A stretch of DNA of 64,000 nucleotides from the NCBI RefSeq assembly GCF_030440515.1, contig NZ_CP076543.1, positions 4,307,501 to 4,371,500 on the forward strand, given 5' to 3'. Shown here piece by piece: positions 1-8,116 of the stretch. The position numbers and the translations under genes are program-made. The notes beneath the pieces were generated by a model. It was not told the DNA's origin, did no database searches, and saw only the letters and a program-made list of their open reading frames with translations. Every line of letters starts with the position of its first letter. Within the stretch, counting starts at the first letter, position 1. This stretch comes from Streptomyces xanthophaeus. Lineage in GTDB: Bacteria; Actinomycetota; Actinomycetes; Streptomycetales; Streptomycetaceae.

Positions 1-158
1 CGGTCGGTGTGCTCTGCACGGTCGGAGCGGTCTGCACGGTCACCGGGTCCCCCATCTTGTTGCTTGAGGCAACCATAGAAGCGCATGGTTGCTACAGGCA
101 AATGAATCTGGGGGGTGGGGCGGTAAAGGAATCGGAAAACCGGCTAGGGTCCTGCTCC

Positions 159-398
159 ATGGCTGACAACCACAACTCACAGGTCCCCGAGGGCGGCTAC
201 GACCCCGCGGGCAGCACGCAGATGTTCAAGGCGTTCGTCGAGGAGGCCGCACCGGCCCGGCAGGCGGGCCCTGGAGCCCGTCAGCAGCGCCGCGCGGAGC
301 AGCGGTCCGGGTCGTCCTCGAACCCGGCCGTGAAGGTGGGGCTGGTACTCGCCCTCGTGCTCGTCATCGGCGTGGCCGCCTGGGTGGCCCTGACCTGA
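159..398 (+). CDS. Small C-tail-anchored membrane protein, unknown function
   Basis: A 79-aa protein starting at the ATG at 159; the open frame runs further upstream but the residues before MADNHN look non-coding. The first 50 residues are hydrophilic, with a QQRRAEQR basic stretch and a Ser-rich linker. A single hydrophobic segment (VGLVLALVLVIGVAAWVAL) ends at the C-terminus, so the protein should be tail-anchored with a cytoplasmic N-terminus. I recognise it only as the sort of small conserved protein found beside the sigF/sigN pair in Streptomyces. It converges on the lipoprotein gene that follows. Confidence 0.7.
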   Translation: MADNHNSQVPEGGYDPAGSTQMFKAFVEEAAPARQAGPGARQQRRAEQRSGSSSNPAVKVGLVLALVLVIGVAAWVALT

Positions 399-446
399 CG
401 GCCCCGGGCGGCGCCCCGAGGGCACCTCGCCTCACCGCACCTCGGC

Positions 447-1244
447 TCAGCTCCAAGTGGCGGTGACCTTCTGCGTGTCCACGTGCATGCCCAGCGGCAC
501 CCGCCAGGACTCCACGCACACCGTGTAGGTCTGCGTCTTCGAGGCCCCGCCCGCCAGCGGTGCCGGCAGGGCTTGGCTCGTGGTGATCGTGGCCCAGTCG
601 ATGCCGAGGGCGCCGATGATGTGCGTCGCGAAGCTGGCCGTGCCCGAACGGGCGGCGGTGGTTCCGGTGTTGGTGAAGGTCACGGTGACCTGCTCGCACC
701 AGCGGTCGGCCGCCGGCGACCTGACCGGCGCGGACAGCGTCAGCCGGGCCGGTGTGGACGCGGGCGGGGCCGGCGGTGTCGTCCCGGGCCTGCCGGGCGG
801 GCTCGCCGGGGGGCCCGGTGAGGTCGGCGAGGCCGGGGCGGCGGGCGCCGTCGGCGTGCCGGGTGTGCCGGGACGCGGTGGGGTCCTGCCCGGGTCCGAG
901 GGGCTGCCGGGGGTGCCTGCGGAGCCGCCGGGGCCGGTGGTCGTGGCTCCGCCCGGGGCGGAGCCGCCCGTGCTCCCGGATCCCGCGGCACCGGTCGACG
1001 TGGTGGAGGTCGTGGCCGACCGGGCGGATCCGCCCGCCGCGTCAGGGCCTCCGAGCTGCTGGAACTCCACCTCACCCCGCGGGGCCACGTTCTCCCCGGC
1101 GCCCCGTTCGGGGCCCGGGGCCGCGGCGCCCACGGCGAGATAGCCGTCCTGCGCCGGGCCGCCGCAGCCGGTGAGGCCGGCGGCGGCCGTGCAGCACAGG
1201 GCGAGCAGGGTGGTGGCGGCGGCCGCTCGCGATCCCTTTCGCAT
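447..1244 (-). CDS. Secreted lipoprotein with Pro/Gly-rich linker
   Basis: 265 aa. The N-terminus has arginines and lysine, a hydrophobic core and a lipobox LTGC at about residues 24-27, so it should be a lipid-anchored extracytoplasmic protein. Residues 40-165 are a low-complexity Gly/Ser/Thr/Pro linker. The last 100 residues (from LTLSAPVRSP) look like an Ig-like beta domain with two cysteines (WCEQ, TVCVE) that could form a disulfide. It lies downstream of two sigma factor genes on the same strand, 50 nt after the second, and may be co-transcribed. No enzymatic motif is visible. Confidence 0.72.
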   Translation of the reverse strand: MRKGSRAAAATTLLALCCTAAAGLTGCGGPAQDGYLAVGAAAPGPERGAGENVAPRGEVEFQQLGGPDAAGGSARSATTSTTSTGAAGSGSTGGSAPGGATTTGPGGSAGTPGSPSDPGRTPPRPGTPGTPTAPAAPASPTSPGPPASPPGRPGTTPPAPPASTPARLTLSAPVRSPAADRWCEQVTVTFTNTGTTAARSGTASFATHIIGALGIDWATITTSQALPAPLAGGASKTQTYTVCVESWRVPLGMHVDTQKVTATWS

Positions 1245-1294
1245 CGCGCCAGTTTTCCTGACGGATCGTCAATTGGGAAGCGCGAGGCGCCGGA

Positions 1295-2146
1295 TCACTC
1301 CCCGATGAGTCCTACGCGCAGTTGCGCGAGGGTGCGGGTCAGCAGCCGGGAGACGTGCATCTGGGAGATGCCGACCTCCTCGCCGATCTGCGACTGCGTC
1401 ATGTTCGCGAAGAAGCGCAGCATGATGATCTGCCGTTCCCGGGGCGGGAGTTTGGCGAGCAGCGGCTTCAGAGACTCGCGGTACTCGACCCCCTCCAGCG
1501 CGGTGTCCTCGTATCCGAGACGGTCCGCGAGGGAGCCCTCGCCGCCCTCGTCCTCGGGGGAGGGCGAGTCGAGCGAGGATGCCGTGTAGGCGTTGCCGAC
1601 GGCGAGGCCGTCGACGACGTCCTCCTCCGAGACCCCGAGCACGGCGGCGAGCTCCGGCACGGTCGGCGAGCGGTCCAGCTTCTGGGCGAGCTCGTCGCTG
1701 GCCTTGGTCAGCGCCAGGCGCAGTTCCTGGAGCCGGCGCGGGACGCGGACGGACCAGGAGGTGTCCCGGAAGAATCGCTTGATCTCGCCCACGACGGTCG
1801 GCATCGCGAACGTCGGGAACTCGACGCCGCGTTCGCAGTCGAAGCGGTCGATCGCCTTGATCAGGCCGATGGTGCCGACCTGGACGATGTCTTCCATCGG
1901 CTCGTTGCGGCTGCGGAACCGGGCGGCCGCGTAGCGCACGAGAGGCAGGTTCAGCTCGATCAGGGTGTCGCGTACGTACGCCCGTTCGGGGCTGTCCGCA
2001 TCCAGGGCGGCGAGCCGCAGGAAGAGGGAGCGGGAGAGGGTCCGGGTGTCGATGGCTTCCGAGCGGTCGGACGCTGCAGGTGCTGTGGGCGCAGGCGCGC
2101 TCTTGACGAGCGTGAGCACCTTGGAGCTGCCCTGGTCTACGGACAT
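1295..2146 (-). CDS. RNA polymerase sigma factor, sigma-B/F/G family
   Basis: 283 aa. Region 2 is clear ([16 protein letters not shown], then GLIKAIDRFD and [20 protein letters not shown]), region 3 follows, and region 4.2 gives the [21 protein letters not shown]. This is the group-3 family that in Streptomyces includes SigF, SigN and SigB and acts in stress and spore maturation. A close paralogue (2377-3285) lies just upstream on the same strand, as in the sigN-sigF pair of S. coelicolor. I cannot tell from sequence alone which of the two this is. No anti-sigma or anti-anti-sigma gene is adjacent. Confidence 0.92.
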   Translation of the reverse strand: MSVDQGSSKVLTLVKSAPAPTAPAASDRSEAIDTRTLSRSLFLRLAALDADSPERAYVRDTLIELNLPLVRYAAARFRSRNEPMEDIVQVGTIGLIKAIDRFDCERGVEFPTFAMPTVVGEIKRFFRDTSWSVRVPRRLQELRLALTKASDELAQKLDRSPTVPELAAVLGVSEEDVVDGLAVGNAYTASSLDSPSPEDEGGEGSLADRLGYEDTALEGVEYRESLKPLLAKLPPRERQIIMLRFFANMTQSQIGEEVGISQMHVSRLLTRTLAQLRVGLIGE

Positions 2147-2376
2147 GCCACCCCCTTGAGGTCGCGGACGGTCGCGTACTGCGCGCCCGTCGGAGGAACG
2201 CAGCCTCCACCTGAATACCGGAGGCGGGGCTGCGGCAAACGCGGTTCACGCAGAATGTCACATGTCGGCAACGCGCTGTAGCGCCATGTCGACATATATC
2301 TCCAGCGACAGACGAGCTCGGAGGGCGATCAGTCCGATCTGTCGGGAAACAGGTGAACTGTTGCCACTCGTTCCGG

Positions 2377-3285
2377 TTACGCCTCGATCCTGTTTGCGGA
2401 TCTCAGTCGGGCGAAACTCCGGGCGAGGAGTCGGGAGACGTGCATCTGGGAGACGCCGAGCTCCACGCTGATCTGTGACTGCGTCAGATTGTTGTAGTAC
2501 CGCAGGAGCAGGATCCTTTGCTCACGTTCGGGCAGCTGTACGAGGAGGTGGCGGACGAGGTCGCGGTGCTCGACCCCGGCCAGCTCCGGGTCCTCGTAGC
2601 CGAGGCGGTCCAGCAGCCCGGGCATGCCGTCGCCCTCCTGGGCGGCCTCCAGGGAGGTCGCGTGGTAGCTGCGCCCGGCCTCGATGCAGGACAGCACCTC
2701 GTCCTCGGTGATGCGCAGCCGCTCGGCGATCTCGGCGGTGGTCGGGGTGCGGCCGTGCAGGGTCGTGAGGTCCTCGGTGGCGGCGTTGACCTGGACCCAG
2801 AGCTCATGGAGGCGGCGCGGCACGTGGACGGTGCGGACGTTGTCGCGGAAGTACCGCTTGATCTCGCCCACGACGGTCGGCATCGCGAACGTCGGGAACT
2901 GCACGCCGCGGTCCGGGTCGAACCGGTCGATGGCGTTGATCAGACCGATGGTGCCGACCTGGACCACGTCCTCCATCGGCTCGTTGCGGCTGCGGAAGCG
3001 TGCGGCCGCGTACCGGACGAGCGGGAGGTTGGCCTCGATGAGGGCCCCGCGCACCCGGCTGTGCTCGCCGGTGCCCGGCTCCAGGCCCTTCAGCTGGCCG
3101 AAGAGGACCTGGGTGAGCGCCCGGGTGTCCGCGCCCCTGCTCGGGGGTCTCGGCGCGACCGGGGGCTCCTCGGGCGGCTCCTGGCGGGGCTCCTGGCGGT
3201 GTTCCCGCTGGGGCTCCGGCTGGGGCGGCACCTGGGGGTCCTGCTGGGGTGGCACTTGAGGCGCAGTACTGGCCGGCACGGTCAC
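2377..3285 (-). CDS. RNA polymerase sigma factor, sigma-B/F/G family (paralogue)
   Basis: 302 aa. Same architecture as the downstream paralogue: region 2 ([35 protein letters not shown]) and region 4.2 HTH ([18 protein letters not shown]). It differs in a 45-residue N-terminal extension of Pro/Gln/Glu repeats ([15 protein letters not shown]), which is not part of the fold. The first codon is a GTG. The two genes are 230 nt apart, so each may have its own promoter. A 29-bp inverted repeat (3383-3411) lies about 100 nt upstream and is a candidate operator. Confidence 0.92.
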   Translation of the reverse strand: MTVPASTAPQVPPQQDPQVPPQPEPQREHRQEPRQEPPEEPPVAPRPPSRGADTRALTQVLFGQLKGLEPGTGEHSRVRGALIEANLPLVRYAAARFRSRNEPMEDVVQVGTIGLINAIDRFDPDRGVQFPTFAMPTVVGEIKRYFRDNVRTVHVPRRLHELWVQVNAATEDLTTLHGRTPTTAEIAERLRITEDEVLSCIEAGRSYHATSLEAAQEGDGMPGLLDRLGYEDPELAGVEHRDLVRHLLVQLPEREQRILLLRYYNNLTQSQISVELGVSQMHVSRLLARSFARLRSANRIEA

Positions 3286-3382
3286 GCCACCCCTTCAGTC
3301 AACTCATCCATCAAAAGCGGTCATAGCATCACAAGAGATGTGCACTGTGTGCAAGCACCGTATAGCGCCGTGTTGAGGGCAA

Positions 3383-3411
3383 GTTGGGCATATCAGGGCA
3401 ATATGCCCAAC
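3383..3411. promoter_or_regulatory. 11-bp inverted repeat, possible operator
   Basis: GTTGGGCATAT and ATATGCCCAAC are perfect 11-bp complements separated by a 7-bp spacer (CAGGGCA). The dyad sits between the terminator of the 53-aa gene and the start of the 2377-3285 sigma factor gene, so it is well placed to bind a dimeric regulator of that gene. No T-tract follows, which argues against a terminator. The protein that binds is unknown. Confidence 0.55.
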
Positions 3412-3422
3412 GGTAGGTATAC

Positions 3423-3453
3423 AAAAAGCCCCCCACCCGTCGGAGTGGGGGGC
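3423..3453 (-). terminator. Rho-independent terminator
   Basis: GCCCCCCAC (3428-3436) pairs perfectly with GTGGGGGGC (3445-3453) around an 8-nt loop. Read on the minus strand the stem is followed by TTTTT (3427-3423). It ends the transcript of the 53-aa gene just upstream. Confidence 0.85.
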
Positions 3454-3484
3454 CGGAAGTCCGGTAACCGCTTCAGCGTACGGG

Positions 3485-3646
3485 TCAGCGCACCAGTTCG
3501 GTCATGAACTCGCCGATGCCGGAGGCGGCATCCGATATCCCCTGGAAGCCTATTTCCACGATCTCGGCCGCTCTCTTCGGCTGGGTGATGATCACGAAGA
3601 GGGCGAACACGGTGAGGGCACCCGTGATGAGCTTCTTGGTGTCCAC
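3485..3646 (-). CDS. Conserved 53-aa membrane-associated protein
   Basis: A short gene too small for the usual cut-off. The GTG at 3646-3644 is preceded by a GGGGAGG ribosome binding site and opens MDTKKLITGALTVFALFVI, ending in EFMTELVR. Residues 6-21 form one hydrophobic segment, followed by a QPKRAAE basic stop-transfer-like stretch and an amphipathic tail. It is closely followed by a strong terminator, supporting a monocistronic unit. I recall near-identical short proteins as conserved in Streptomyces; the function is unknown. Confidence 0.78.
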   Translation of the reverse strand: MDTKKLITGALTVFALFVIITQPKRAAEIVEIGFQGISDAASGIGEFMTELVR

Positions 3647-4131
3647 GTGCGGGCGGCCTCCCCAACCGGTCCGAGCAAGTCGGGTGAGTCTAACCGGTCA
3701 AGATTGGACACTCACCTGTCCTTTAAGGACCAATGGCCCGGTACTCCGGGTCCTTTGCCGTGGAGCGTGCGGTTGCGGTGGGCGCAGGATGGGTGTGCGC
3801 CCACCGGTTCTGGCAGGAAACCGGTGGGTGAGGGGCAGGGCCTCACTGCGGGGTCCGGGACGCGCGCTTCCCCCTGATCGCGGCCCGGACCGGCAGGTCC
3901 GTCCTCGTCGGGGGAGGTGGCCTGTCCCCCCGATGCCGCTTCCCCCGTCCCGCGCGAAGAAGGTCCCGACTCCGGTCGGGGCCTTCTTCGCGTCTTCGGG
4001 TCTTCGCATCGTCCCCTGTACCGCCCGCGCGGGCGTACGGGGGCTTGCGGGGGCTCGGGCGTGCAGGGGGCGCGCTCAGGGCGTACAGGGAGCGCACAAG
4101 GGGCGCGCGGCGGCGGTTGCGGCCCGGGTGG
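3647..4131. other. 485-bp intergenic region
   Basis: No convincing gene. It holds the probable promoter of the 53-aa minus-strand gene, including a near-palindrome GTCCTTTAAGGAC (3718-3730), and further left a long hairpin (3954-3991). The open frames across it have no plausible start, domain or ribosome binding site. Confidence 0.6.
3954..3991. terminator. Long perfect-type hairpin, probable bidirectional terminator
   Basis: A 17-bp stem (GCGAAGAAGG plus CCCGAC on the left, complementary sequence on the right, one G-T pair) around a TCCG loop. It has no long T-tract, which is common for Streptomyces terminators. It lies downstream of no plus-strand gene that I can see and upstream of the 53-aa gene, so it may simply insulate that promoter. 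Confidence 0.55.
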
Positions 4132-4422
4132 CTACTCCAGGCCGCCGGCCAGGTCCGTGAGGGGCTGTACGGGCGCGATGACGGGGGCCAGGTGGTCGGG
4201 CAGTTCCATCAGCGCGTTGAGCTGGTTCGCGCCGGCGCTGAGCTGCGACCCGATCTCCTGGACGGACGTGGGCTGGGCCCCGGCCGGCATCCCCGGGGCG
4301 GCCGACGGCAGGTCCGGGAGGGTGAGGGGGGAGACCGGGGCGGCCGAGGCGGCGGGTGCGGCGAGGCCCGCGGCGGCCCCCGCGAGGGCGAGGGCGGCGA
4401 GCATGCGCTGGGTCTTGGTCAT
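4132..4422 (-). CDS. Small secreted protein, unknown function
   Basis: 96 aa from the ATG at 4422; longer versions would run back through a tRNA gene and are wrong. Residues 1-28 (MTKTQRMLAALALA to AASA) are a Sec signal peptide with a likely AXA cleavage site. The mature part is a roughly 68-residue Pro/Ala/Leu-rich, cysteine-free peptide with no recognised domain. The gene lies just after the tRNA-Ser terminator and is probably expressed on its own. Confidence 0.65.
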   Translation of the reverse strand: MTKTQRMLAALALAGAAAGLAAPAASAAPVSPLTLPDLPSAAPGMPAGAQPTSVQEIGSQLSAGANQLNALMELPDHLAPVIAPVQPLTDLAGGLE

Positions 4423-4490
4423 GCCGTGACAACGGCCGGAGGGGCGGGCGGTCACGCGGGTGTCCTCCGGAGAGGCGACCCGGAACACGC

Positions 4491-4524
4491 CGAGAGCCCC
4501 GACCCTTGCGGGGCGGGGCTCTCG
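4491..4524 (-). terminator. Terminator of tRNA-Ser(CGA)
   Basis: CGAGAGCCCCG (4491-4501) pairs with CGGGGCTCTCG (4514-4524) around a 12-nt loop, 8 nt beyond the 3' end of the tRNA on the minus strand. Confidence 0.75.
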
Positions 4525-4531
4525 ATCGAAG

Positions 4532-4616
4532 CGGTAGTGGAGGGATTTGAACCCCCGATGGGTTGCCCCATACTCGCTTTCGAGGCGAGCTCCTTCGGCC
4601 ACTCGGACACACTACC
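4532..4616 (-). tRNA. tRNA-Ser(CGA)
   Basis: An 85-nt class II tRNA. The acceptor stem GGTAGTG (from 4616) pairs with CACTACC near the 3' end, with discriminator G at 4532. The anticodon arm reads CTCGCCT-CGA-AAGCGAG, giving CGA for serine UCG codons. A long variable arm (ATGGGGCAACCCAT) and a normal GGTTCAAATCC T loop are present. CCA is not encoded. Confidence 0.93.
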
Positions 4617-4737
4617 GAGATGGATCCTAGCCTAAGGAACCCCATCCGCCGAAATCGGTTGGTCCGGGGGCGTCACGGTGGCCGTACGCAGGCCTTTTCC
4701 GGGCCCTGGGCGCCGGTACCGGGGCCCGCACGCCGGT

Positions 4738-5217
4738 TCAGAGGTCGCGGAAGAAGTCCGTCAGCTGCCGCGCGCACTCGTCGGCCAGGACACCGCGGAC
4801 CACCTCGGGACGGTGGTTGAGCCTGCGGTCCCGTACGAGGTCCCACAGCGACCCGGCGGCGCCCGCCTTCTCGTCGTCCGCGCCGTAGACGACCCGGGCG
4901 ACGCGCGACTGCACGAGCGCGCCCGCGCACATGACGCACGGCTCCAGGGTCACCACGAGGGTGCACCCCGGCAGGCGCCATTCCCCGAGGGCGGCGGCCG
5001 CCCGGCGCAGTGCCACGACCTCGGCGTGCGCGGTGGGGTCGCCGGTCGCCTCGCGCTCGTTGTACCCGGTGGCGAGGATCCGCCCGTCCGGGCCCAGCAC
5101 GACGGCGCCGACCGGCACATCGCCGGCCGGCACCGCCCGGGCGGCCTCCTGGAGCGCCAGGCGCATGGAGTCCCGCCACGGGTCCCGTACGGGATCGTCG
5201 GTGTTCGCAGGGACCAC
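4738..5217 (-). CDS. tadA: tRNA-specific adenosine deaminase
   Basis: 159 aa. TadA converts A34 to inosine in tRNA-Arg(ACG). The zinc-dependent deaminase signature is complete: THAEVVAL (His ligand and catalytic Glu, about residues 63-66) and PCVMCAGA (two Cys ligands). The C-terminus (LNHRPEVVRGVLADECARQLTDFF) is typical of the family. The GTG start at 5217 overlaps the TAG stop of the upstream gene by one base (TAGTG), indicating translational coupling with the acidic partner protein. Confidence 0.95.
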   Translation of the reverse strand: MVPANTDDPVRDPWRDSMRLALQEAARAVPAGDVPVGAVVLGPDGRILATGYNEREATGDPTAHAEVVALRRAAAALGEWRLPGCTLVVTLEPCVMCAGALVQSRVARVVYGADDEKAGAAGSLWDLVRDRRLNHRPEVVRGVLADECARQLTDFFRDL

Positions 5218-5765
5218 TAGCGGACGGCCTCCAGGACCTCGGTGGCGCCGAGGGAATCGGCGATCTCCGAGAGTGCGTCCCCGTCCAGGGTCATCAGTTG
5301 TTTGTTGGTCACCCCGAGATCGTCCAGCAGCCGGGGGTCACCGAGCGGACCGGCCGGTACCGGTTCCGTACCGGTCCCGCCCGCCTCGTCCTCGTCGGCA
5401 TCCTCGTCCGTGAACGCGGCGACGGCATCCTCCTCGCCGTCCTCGGTGCCGTCCAGGTCCAGGTCGTCGAGTTCGTCGTCCTCCTCGTCGCTGCCCAGCA
5501 GCTCTTTGGTCAGCATCGAGCCGTAGGAGCTGCGGGCGGCCGCGGAGGCGTTCGATACGAAGTACCGCGGGTCCTCCTCGCCGTCCACGCGGACGACGCC
5601 GAACCAGGCGTCCTCCTGCTCGATGAGGGCGACCACCGTGTCGTCGTCGACAGCGGCGGACCGGGCGAGATCGATCAGATCACTGAGGGACTCGACGTCG
5701 TCGAGTTCCATGTCGCTCGCTTCCCACCCGTCTTCGGTGCGCGCGAGCAGTGCGGCGAAATACAC
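5217..5765 (-). CDS. tRNA adenosine deaminase-associated acidic protein
   Basis: 182 aa from the GTG at 5765, which has GGGAGAG five bases upstream. It opens MYFAALLARTEDGWEASD, as in the conserved actinobacterial proteins found directly upstream of tadA. The middle (about 95-145) is extremely acidic (DEEDDELDDLDLDG). The C-terminal 45 residues look like a helical domain (LLDDLGVTNKQLMTL). A biochemical role has not been assigned in my knowledge; the one-base overlap with tadA implies a joint function or coupled expression. Confidence 0.85.
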   Translation of the reverse strand: MYFAALLARTEDGWEASDMELDDVESLSDLIDLARSAAVDDDTVVALIEQEDAWFGVVRVDGEEDPRYFVSNASAAARSSYGSMLTKELLGSDEEDDELDDLDLDGTEDGEEDAVAAFTDEDADEDEAGGTGTEPVPAGPLGDPRLLDDLGVTNKQLMTLDGDALSEIADSLGATEVLEAVR

Positions 5766-6040
5766 CGTGACTCTCCCACTGGTCTTAGGCGTGCCGGTTG
5801 GAGGTCCCCCCGGCCGGAGGTTGGGGCACAGCGGCCGTGCTGCTCGCCGTCCGTACCCCGCCCAATCGGCATCGTGGCAGAAACAGCGGCTTTGCGAGAG
5901 GTCTTCCGCGCTTGCGTCGTGCCGCGCCGTGCACCGGCAGGGGCTGTACGGGGTTGCGGCGCGGGGGCGGCGGGGTCGTGAGACGGGGTGTGGGGCGGGT
6001 GGTGCGGCCCGGACGTGTCGCGGCGCGGCGGGCCCCCGGA

Positions 6041-6220
6041 TCACCAGCGGAAGGTGCGCATGCGCATCTGCTGGCGCATACGGGCCGCCCGGGCGCGGCG
6101 GGGCTGGACGCGATCGCGCAGCTCGCGCGCCTCCATCAGGTCGCGCAGGAACTGCGCGCGGCGTGCTCGGCGCTGCGCCGCGGTCTCCGGCACCTCGTCC
6201 TTCGGCTGCCTGTCGGGCAT
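6041..6220 (-). CDS. Small basic protein, unknown function
   Basis: 59 aa starting MPDRQPKDEVPE at 6220. It is dominated by arginine (RRARRAQFLRDLMEAR, then a run rich in R and M at the end), suggesting nucleic acid or ribosome association. The start was chosen because the residues before it look like intergenic DNA. It lies 81 nt beyond the universal stress protein gene on the same strand. The roughly 275 bp between it and the deaminase-associated gene show no further gene. Confidence 0.6.
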   Translation of the reverse strand: MPDRQPKDEVPETAAQRRARRAQFLRDLMEARELRDRVQPRRARAARMRQQMRMRTFRW

Positions 6221-6301
6221 CGGCCACCACCTGGCTGGTCGGTCGTCCCCCCTGCACCCACCTTCCCCCGGACGGCGCGTTTGATGCCACCCCACCGCAG
6301 G

Positions 6302-7255
6302 TCAGACGTCGTCCTTGAGGGTCGGGACCACCGCCACCGGGCCGTGCGCGTGGTGGAGCACCGCATGGGCCACCGAGCCGATAGCCAGCGACATGGCGGT
6401 GCGCCGCGGGTGGTGGCGGCCCACCACGATCAGAGCCGCCGCCCGGGAGGCGATGACCAGCCGGCCCGCCGGGTCCCCGGGCACCGCGGCCTGTTCGACC
6501 GGGACGTCCGGGAACCGCTCGCGCAGCGGTGCCAGCCGCTCCGTCTGGGACCGCAGCATCTCCCGCTCGGCAGGTACCCCGTCCCCCTCGTCGGCCAGCC
6601 CTTCCGGCGGGATCACCGCGAACGGGCTGTCGATCACGAGGGTCGGCGAGGGCGGGATGGCGTACGCGGAGACCACCTGGACGGTGGTCCCCCGCACGGC
6701 GGCCTCGGTGAACGCGAAGGTCAGTACGTCGTCGGGCGTCTCGGCGGCGTGCAGCCCGACCACCACCCGCCCGGCCGACTGCTCGGCGTCCGCATCGGCG
6801 TCGTCGCTGGCGCCGCGGTCCGCGTGCGGGACCACGACCACCGGGCAGGCGGCCGTGCTGGCCACGGCCCGGCTGCTGGAGCCGAGCAGCAGGCTGGCGA
6901 AGCCGCCGCGGCCCCGGGAGCCCATCACCAGCATCCGGGCCTGCGAGCCGATCACCCGCAGTGCCTCGGGTACGGAGCCCTCCAGGGCCTCGTACGTGAC
7001 CCCCTCGGGCAGTCCGGAGCCGCCGGCGCCGAGCAGGGACTCGACCCAGTCGCGTACGGGGTCGGCGAATTCGGCGGGCTCGGAGGCGTCGTGCAGCGAG
7101 GCCCGGCGCCCGGCGTACAACTGGGCGTGGTCGGGCAGCACATGGGCGACCAGCAGCGCGCTGTCGTGCCGGACGGCCTCCTTCCGTGCCCACTCCAGGG
7201 CCCTGAGGCTGTGTTCCGAACCGTCGACGGCCGCGATCACCGGTGTGTTGCTCAT
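6302..7255 (-). CDS. Tandem universal stress protein
   Basis: 317 aa with two UspA domains. Domain 1 (about 1-150) has the ATP-binding pattern GSRGRGGFASLLLGSSSRAV; domain 2 (about 155-310) has a weaker version (VVGRHHPRRTAMSLAIGSVAHAVL), in which the first glycines are altered, so only the first domain may bind nucleotide well. It is cytoplasmic. Such proteins are typically induced by hypoxia or stress in actinobacteria. It is divergent from upp with 164 nt between. Confidence 0.88.
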   Translation of the reverse strand: MSNTPVIAAVDGSEHSLRALEWARKEAVRHDSALLVAHVLPDHAQLYAGRRASLHDASEPAEFADPVRDWVESLLGAGGSGLPEGVTYEALEGSVPEALRVIGSQARMLVMGSRGRGGFASLLLGSSSRAVASTAACPVVVVPHADRGASDDADADAEQSAGRVVVGLHAAETPDDVLTFAFTEAAVRGTTVQVVSAYAIPPSPTLVIDSPFAVIPPEGLADEGDGVPAEREMLRSQTERLAPLRERFPDVPVEQAAVPGDPAGRLVIASRAAALIVVGRHHPRRTAMSLAIGSVAHAVLHHAHGPVAVVPTLKDDV

Positions 7256-7419
7256 CCGTCCAGCCTGCTGGGCGTCCGGGCGGGTCGCATCCGCAGGGAA
7301 GCGGCGGGCGGGAGCGCGGCTTCGGACGCGAAGGAGCCGCGTCAGCGCGTAGCCTTTTGGGTGCAGGTCGCGTCGTGCGACCGTTTTTGCAGGTCGCAGG
7401 CTGAGTTTTGGAGGATGTT

Positions 7420-8055
7420 GTGCGTTTGCAGGTCGTCGATCACCCCTTGGTGGCGCACAAACTCACCACCCTGCGCGACAAGCGCACCGACTCCGCCACC
7501 TTCCGGCGGCTCGCCGACGAGCTGGTGACCCTGCTCGCCTACGAGGCCACCCGGGACGTGCGCACGGAGCAGGCCGACATCGAGACCCCGGTCGCCCCGA
7601 CCACCGGCGTGAAGCTCTCGCACCCGCGCCCGCTGGTCGTCCCGATCCTGCGCGCCGGCCTCGGCATGCTCGACGGCATGGTGCGGCTGCTGCCGACCGC
7701 CGAGGTGGGCTTCCTGGGCATGGTCCGCAACGAGGAGACCCTGGAGGCCTCCACGTACGCGACGCGCATGCCGGAGGACCTCTCGGGACGCCAGGTCTAC
7801 GTCGTCGACCCGATGCTCGCCACCGGCGGCACGCTGGTCGCGGCGATCCAGGAGCTGATCAAGCGCGGCGCCGACGACGTCACGGCCGTGGTGCTGCTGG
7901 CCGCGCCCGAGGGCGTCGAGATCATGGAGCGCGAGCTGGCGGGCACGCCGGTGACGGTGGTGACGGCCGCGGTGGACGAGCGGCTCAACGAGCACGGCTA
8001 CATCGTGCCGGGCCTGGGTGACGCCGGCGACCGGATGTACGGCTCGGCGGAGTAG
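7420..8055 (+). CDS. upp: Uracil phosphoribosyltransferase
   Basis: 211 aa. Upp makes UMP from uracil and PRPP in pyrimidine salvage. The GTG at 7420 follows GGAGG with five-base spacing and gives [20 protein letters not shown]. The PRPP loop ([18 protein letters not shown]) and the uracil-binding C-terminus ([16 protein letters not shown]) are intact. A nine-base sequence TGCAGGTCG occurs three times in the leader and start region (7362, 7388, 7427). Confidence 0.96.
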   Translation: MRLQVVDHPLVAHKLTTLRDKRTDSATFRRLADELVTLLAYEATRDVRTEQADIETPVAPTTGVKLSHPRPLVVPILRAGLGMLDGMVRLLPTAEVGFLGMVRNEETLEASTYATRMPEDLSGRQVYVVDPMLATGGTLVAAIQELIKRGADDVTAVVLLAAPEGVEIMERELAGTPVTVVTAAVDERLNEHGYIVPGLGDAGDRMYGSAE

Positions 8056-8084
8056 AGCCGCTCCGAGCCGCTCTGCGGAGCGTC

Positions 8085-8110
8085 GGACGCGTCCCGCACG
8101 GGACGCGTCC
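8085..8110. terminator. Bidirectional terminator between upp and the LytR_C gene
   Basis: GGACGCGTCCC (8085-8095) pairs perfectly with GGGACGCGTCC (8100-8110) around GCAC. It lies in the 61-bp gap between convergent genes. Confidence 0.75.
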
Positions 8111-8116
8111 CGCGCG

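Noticed and set aside
3698..4009. A 103-codon minus-strand frame in the intergenic region
   Set aside because: No start signal, no domain, and it contains a strong hairpin.
4423..4602. N-terminal extension of the small secreted protein
   Set aside because: It would read through the tRNA-Ser and its terminator; the ATG at 4422 begins a proper signal peptide.
5217..7193. A 658-codon minus-strand frame
   Set aside because: Only its last 182 codons (5217-5765) are a real gene; the rest runs antisense-frame through the universal stress protein gene and intergenic DNA.
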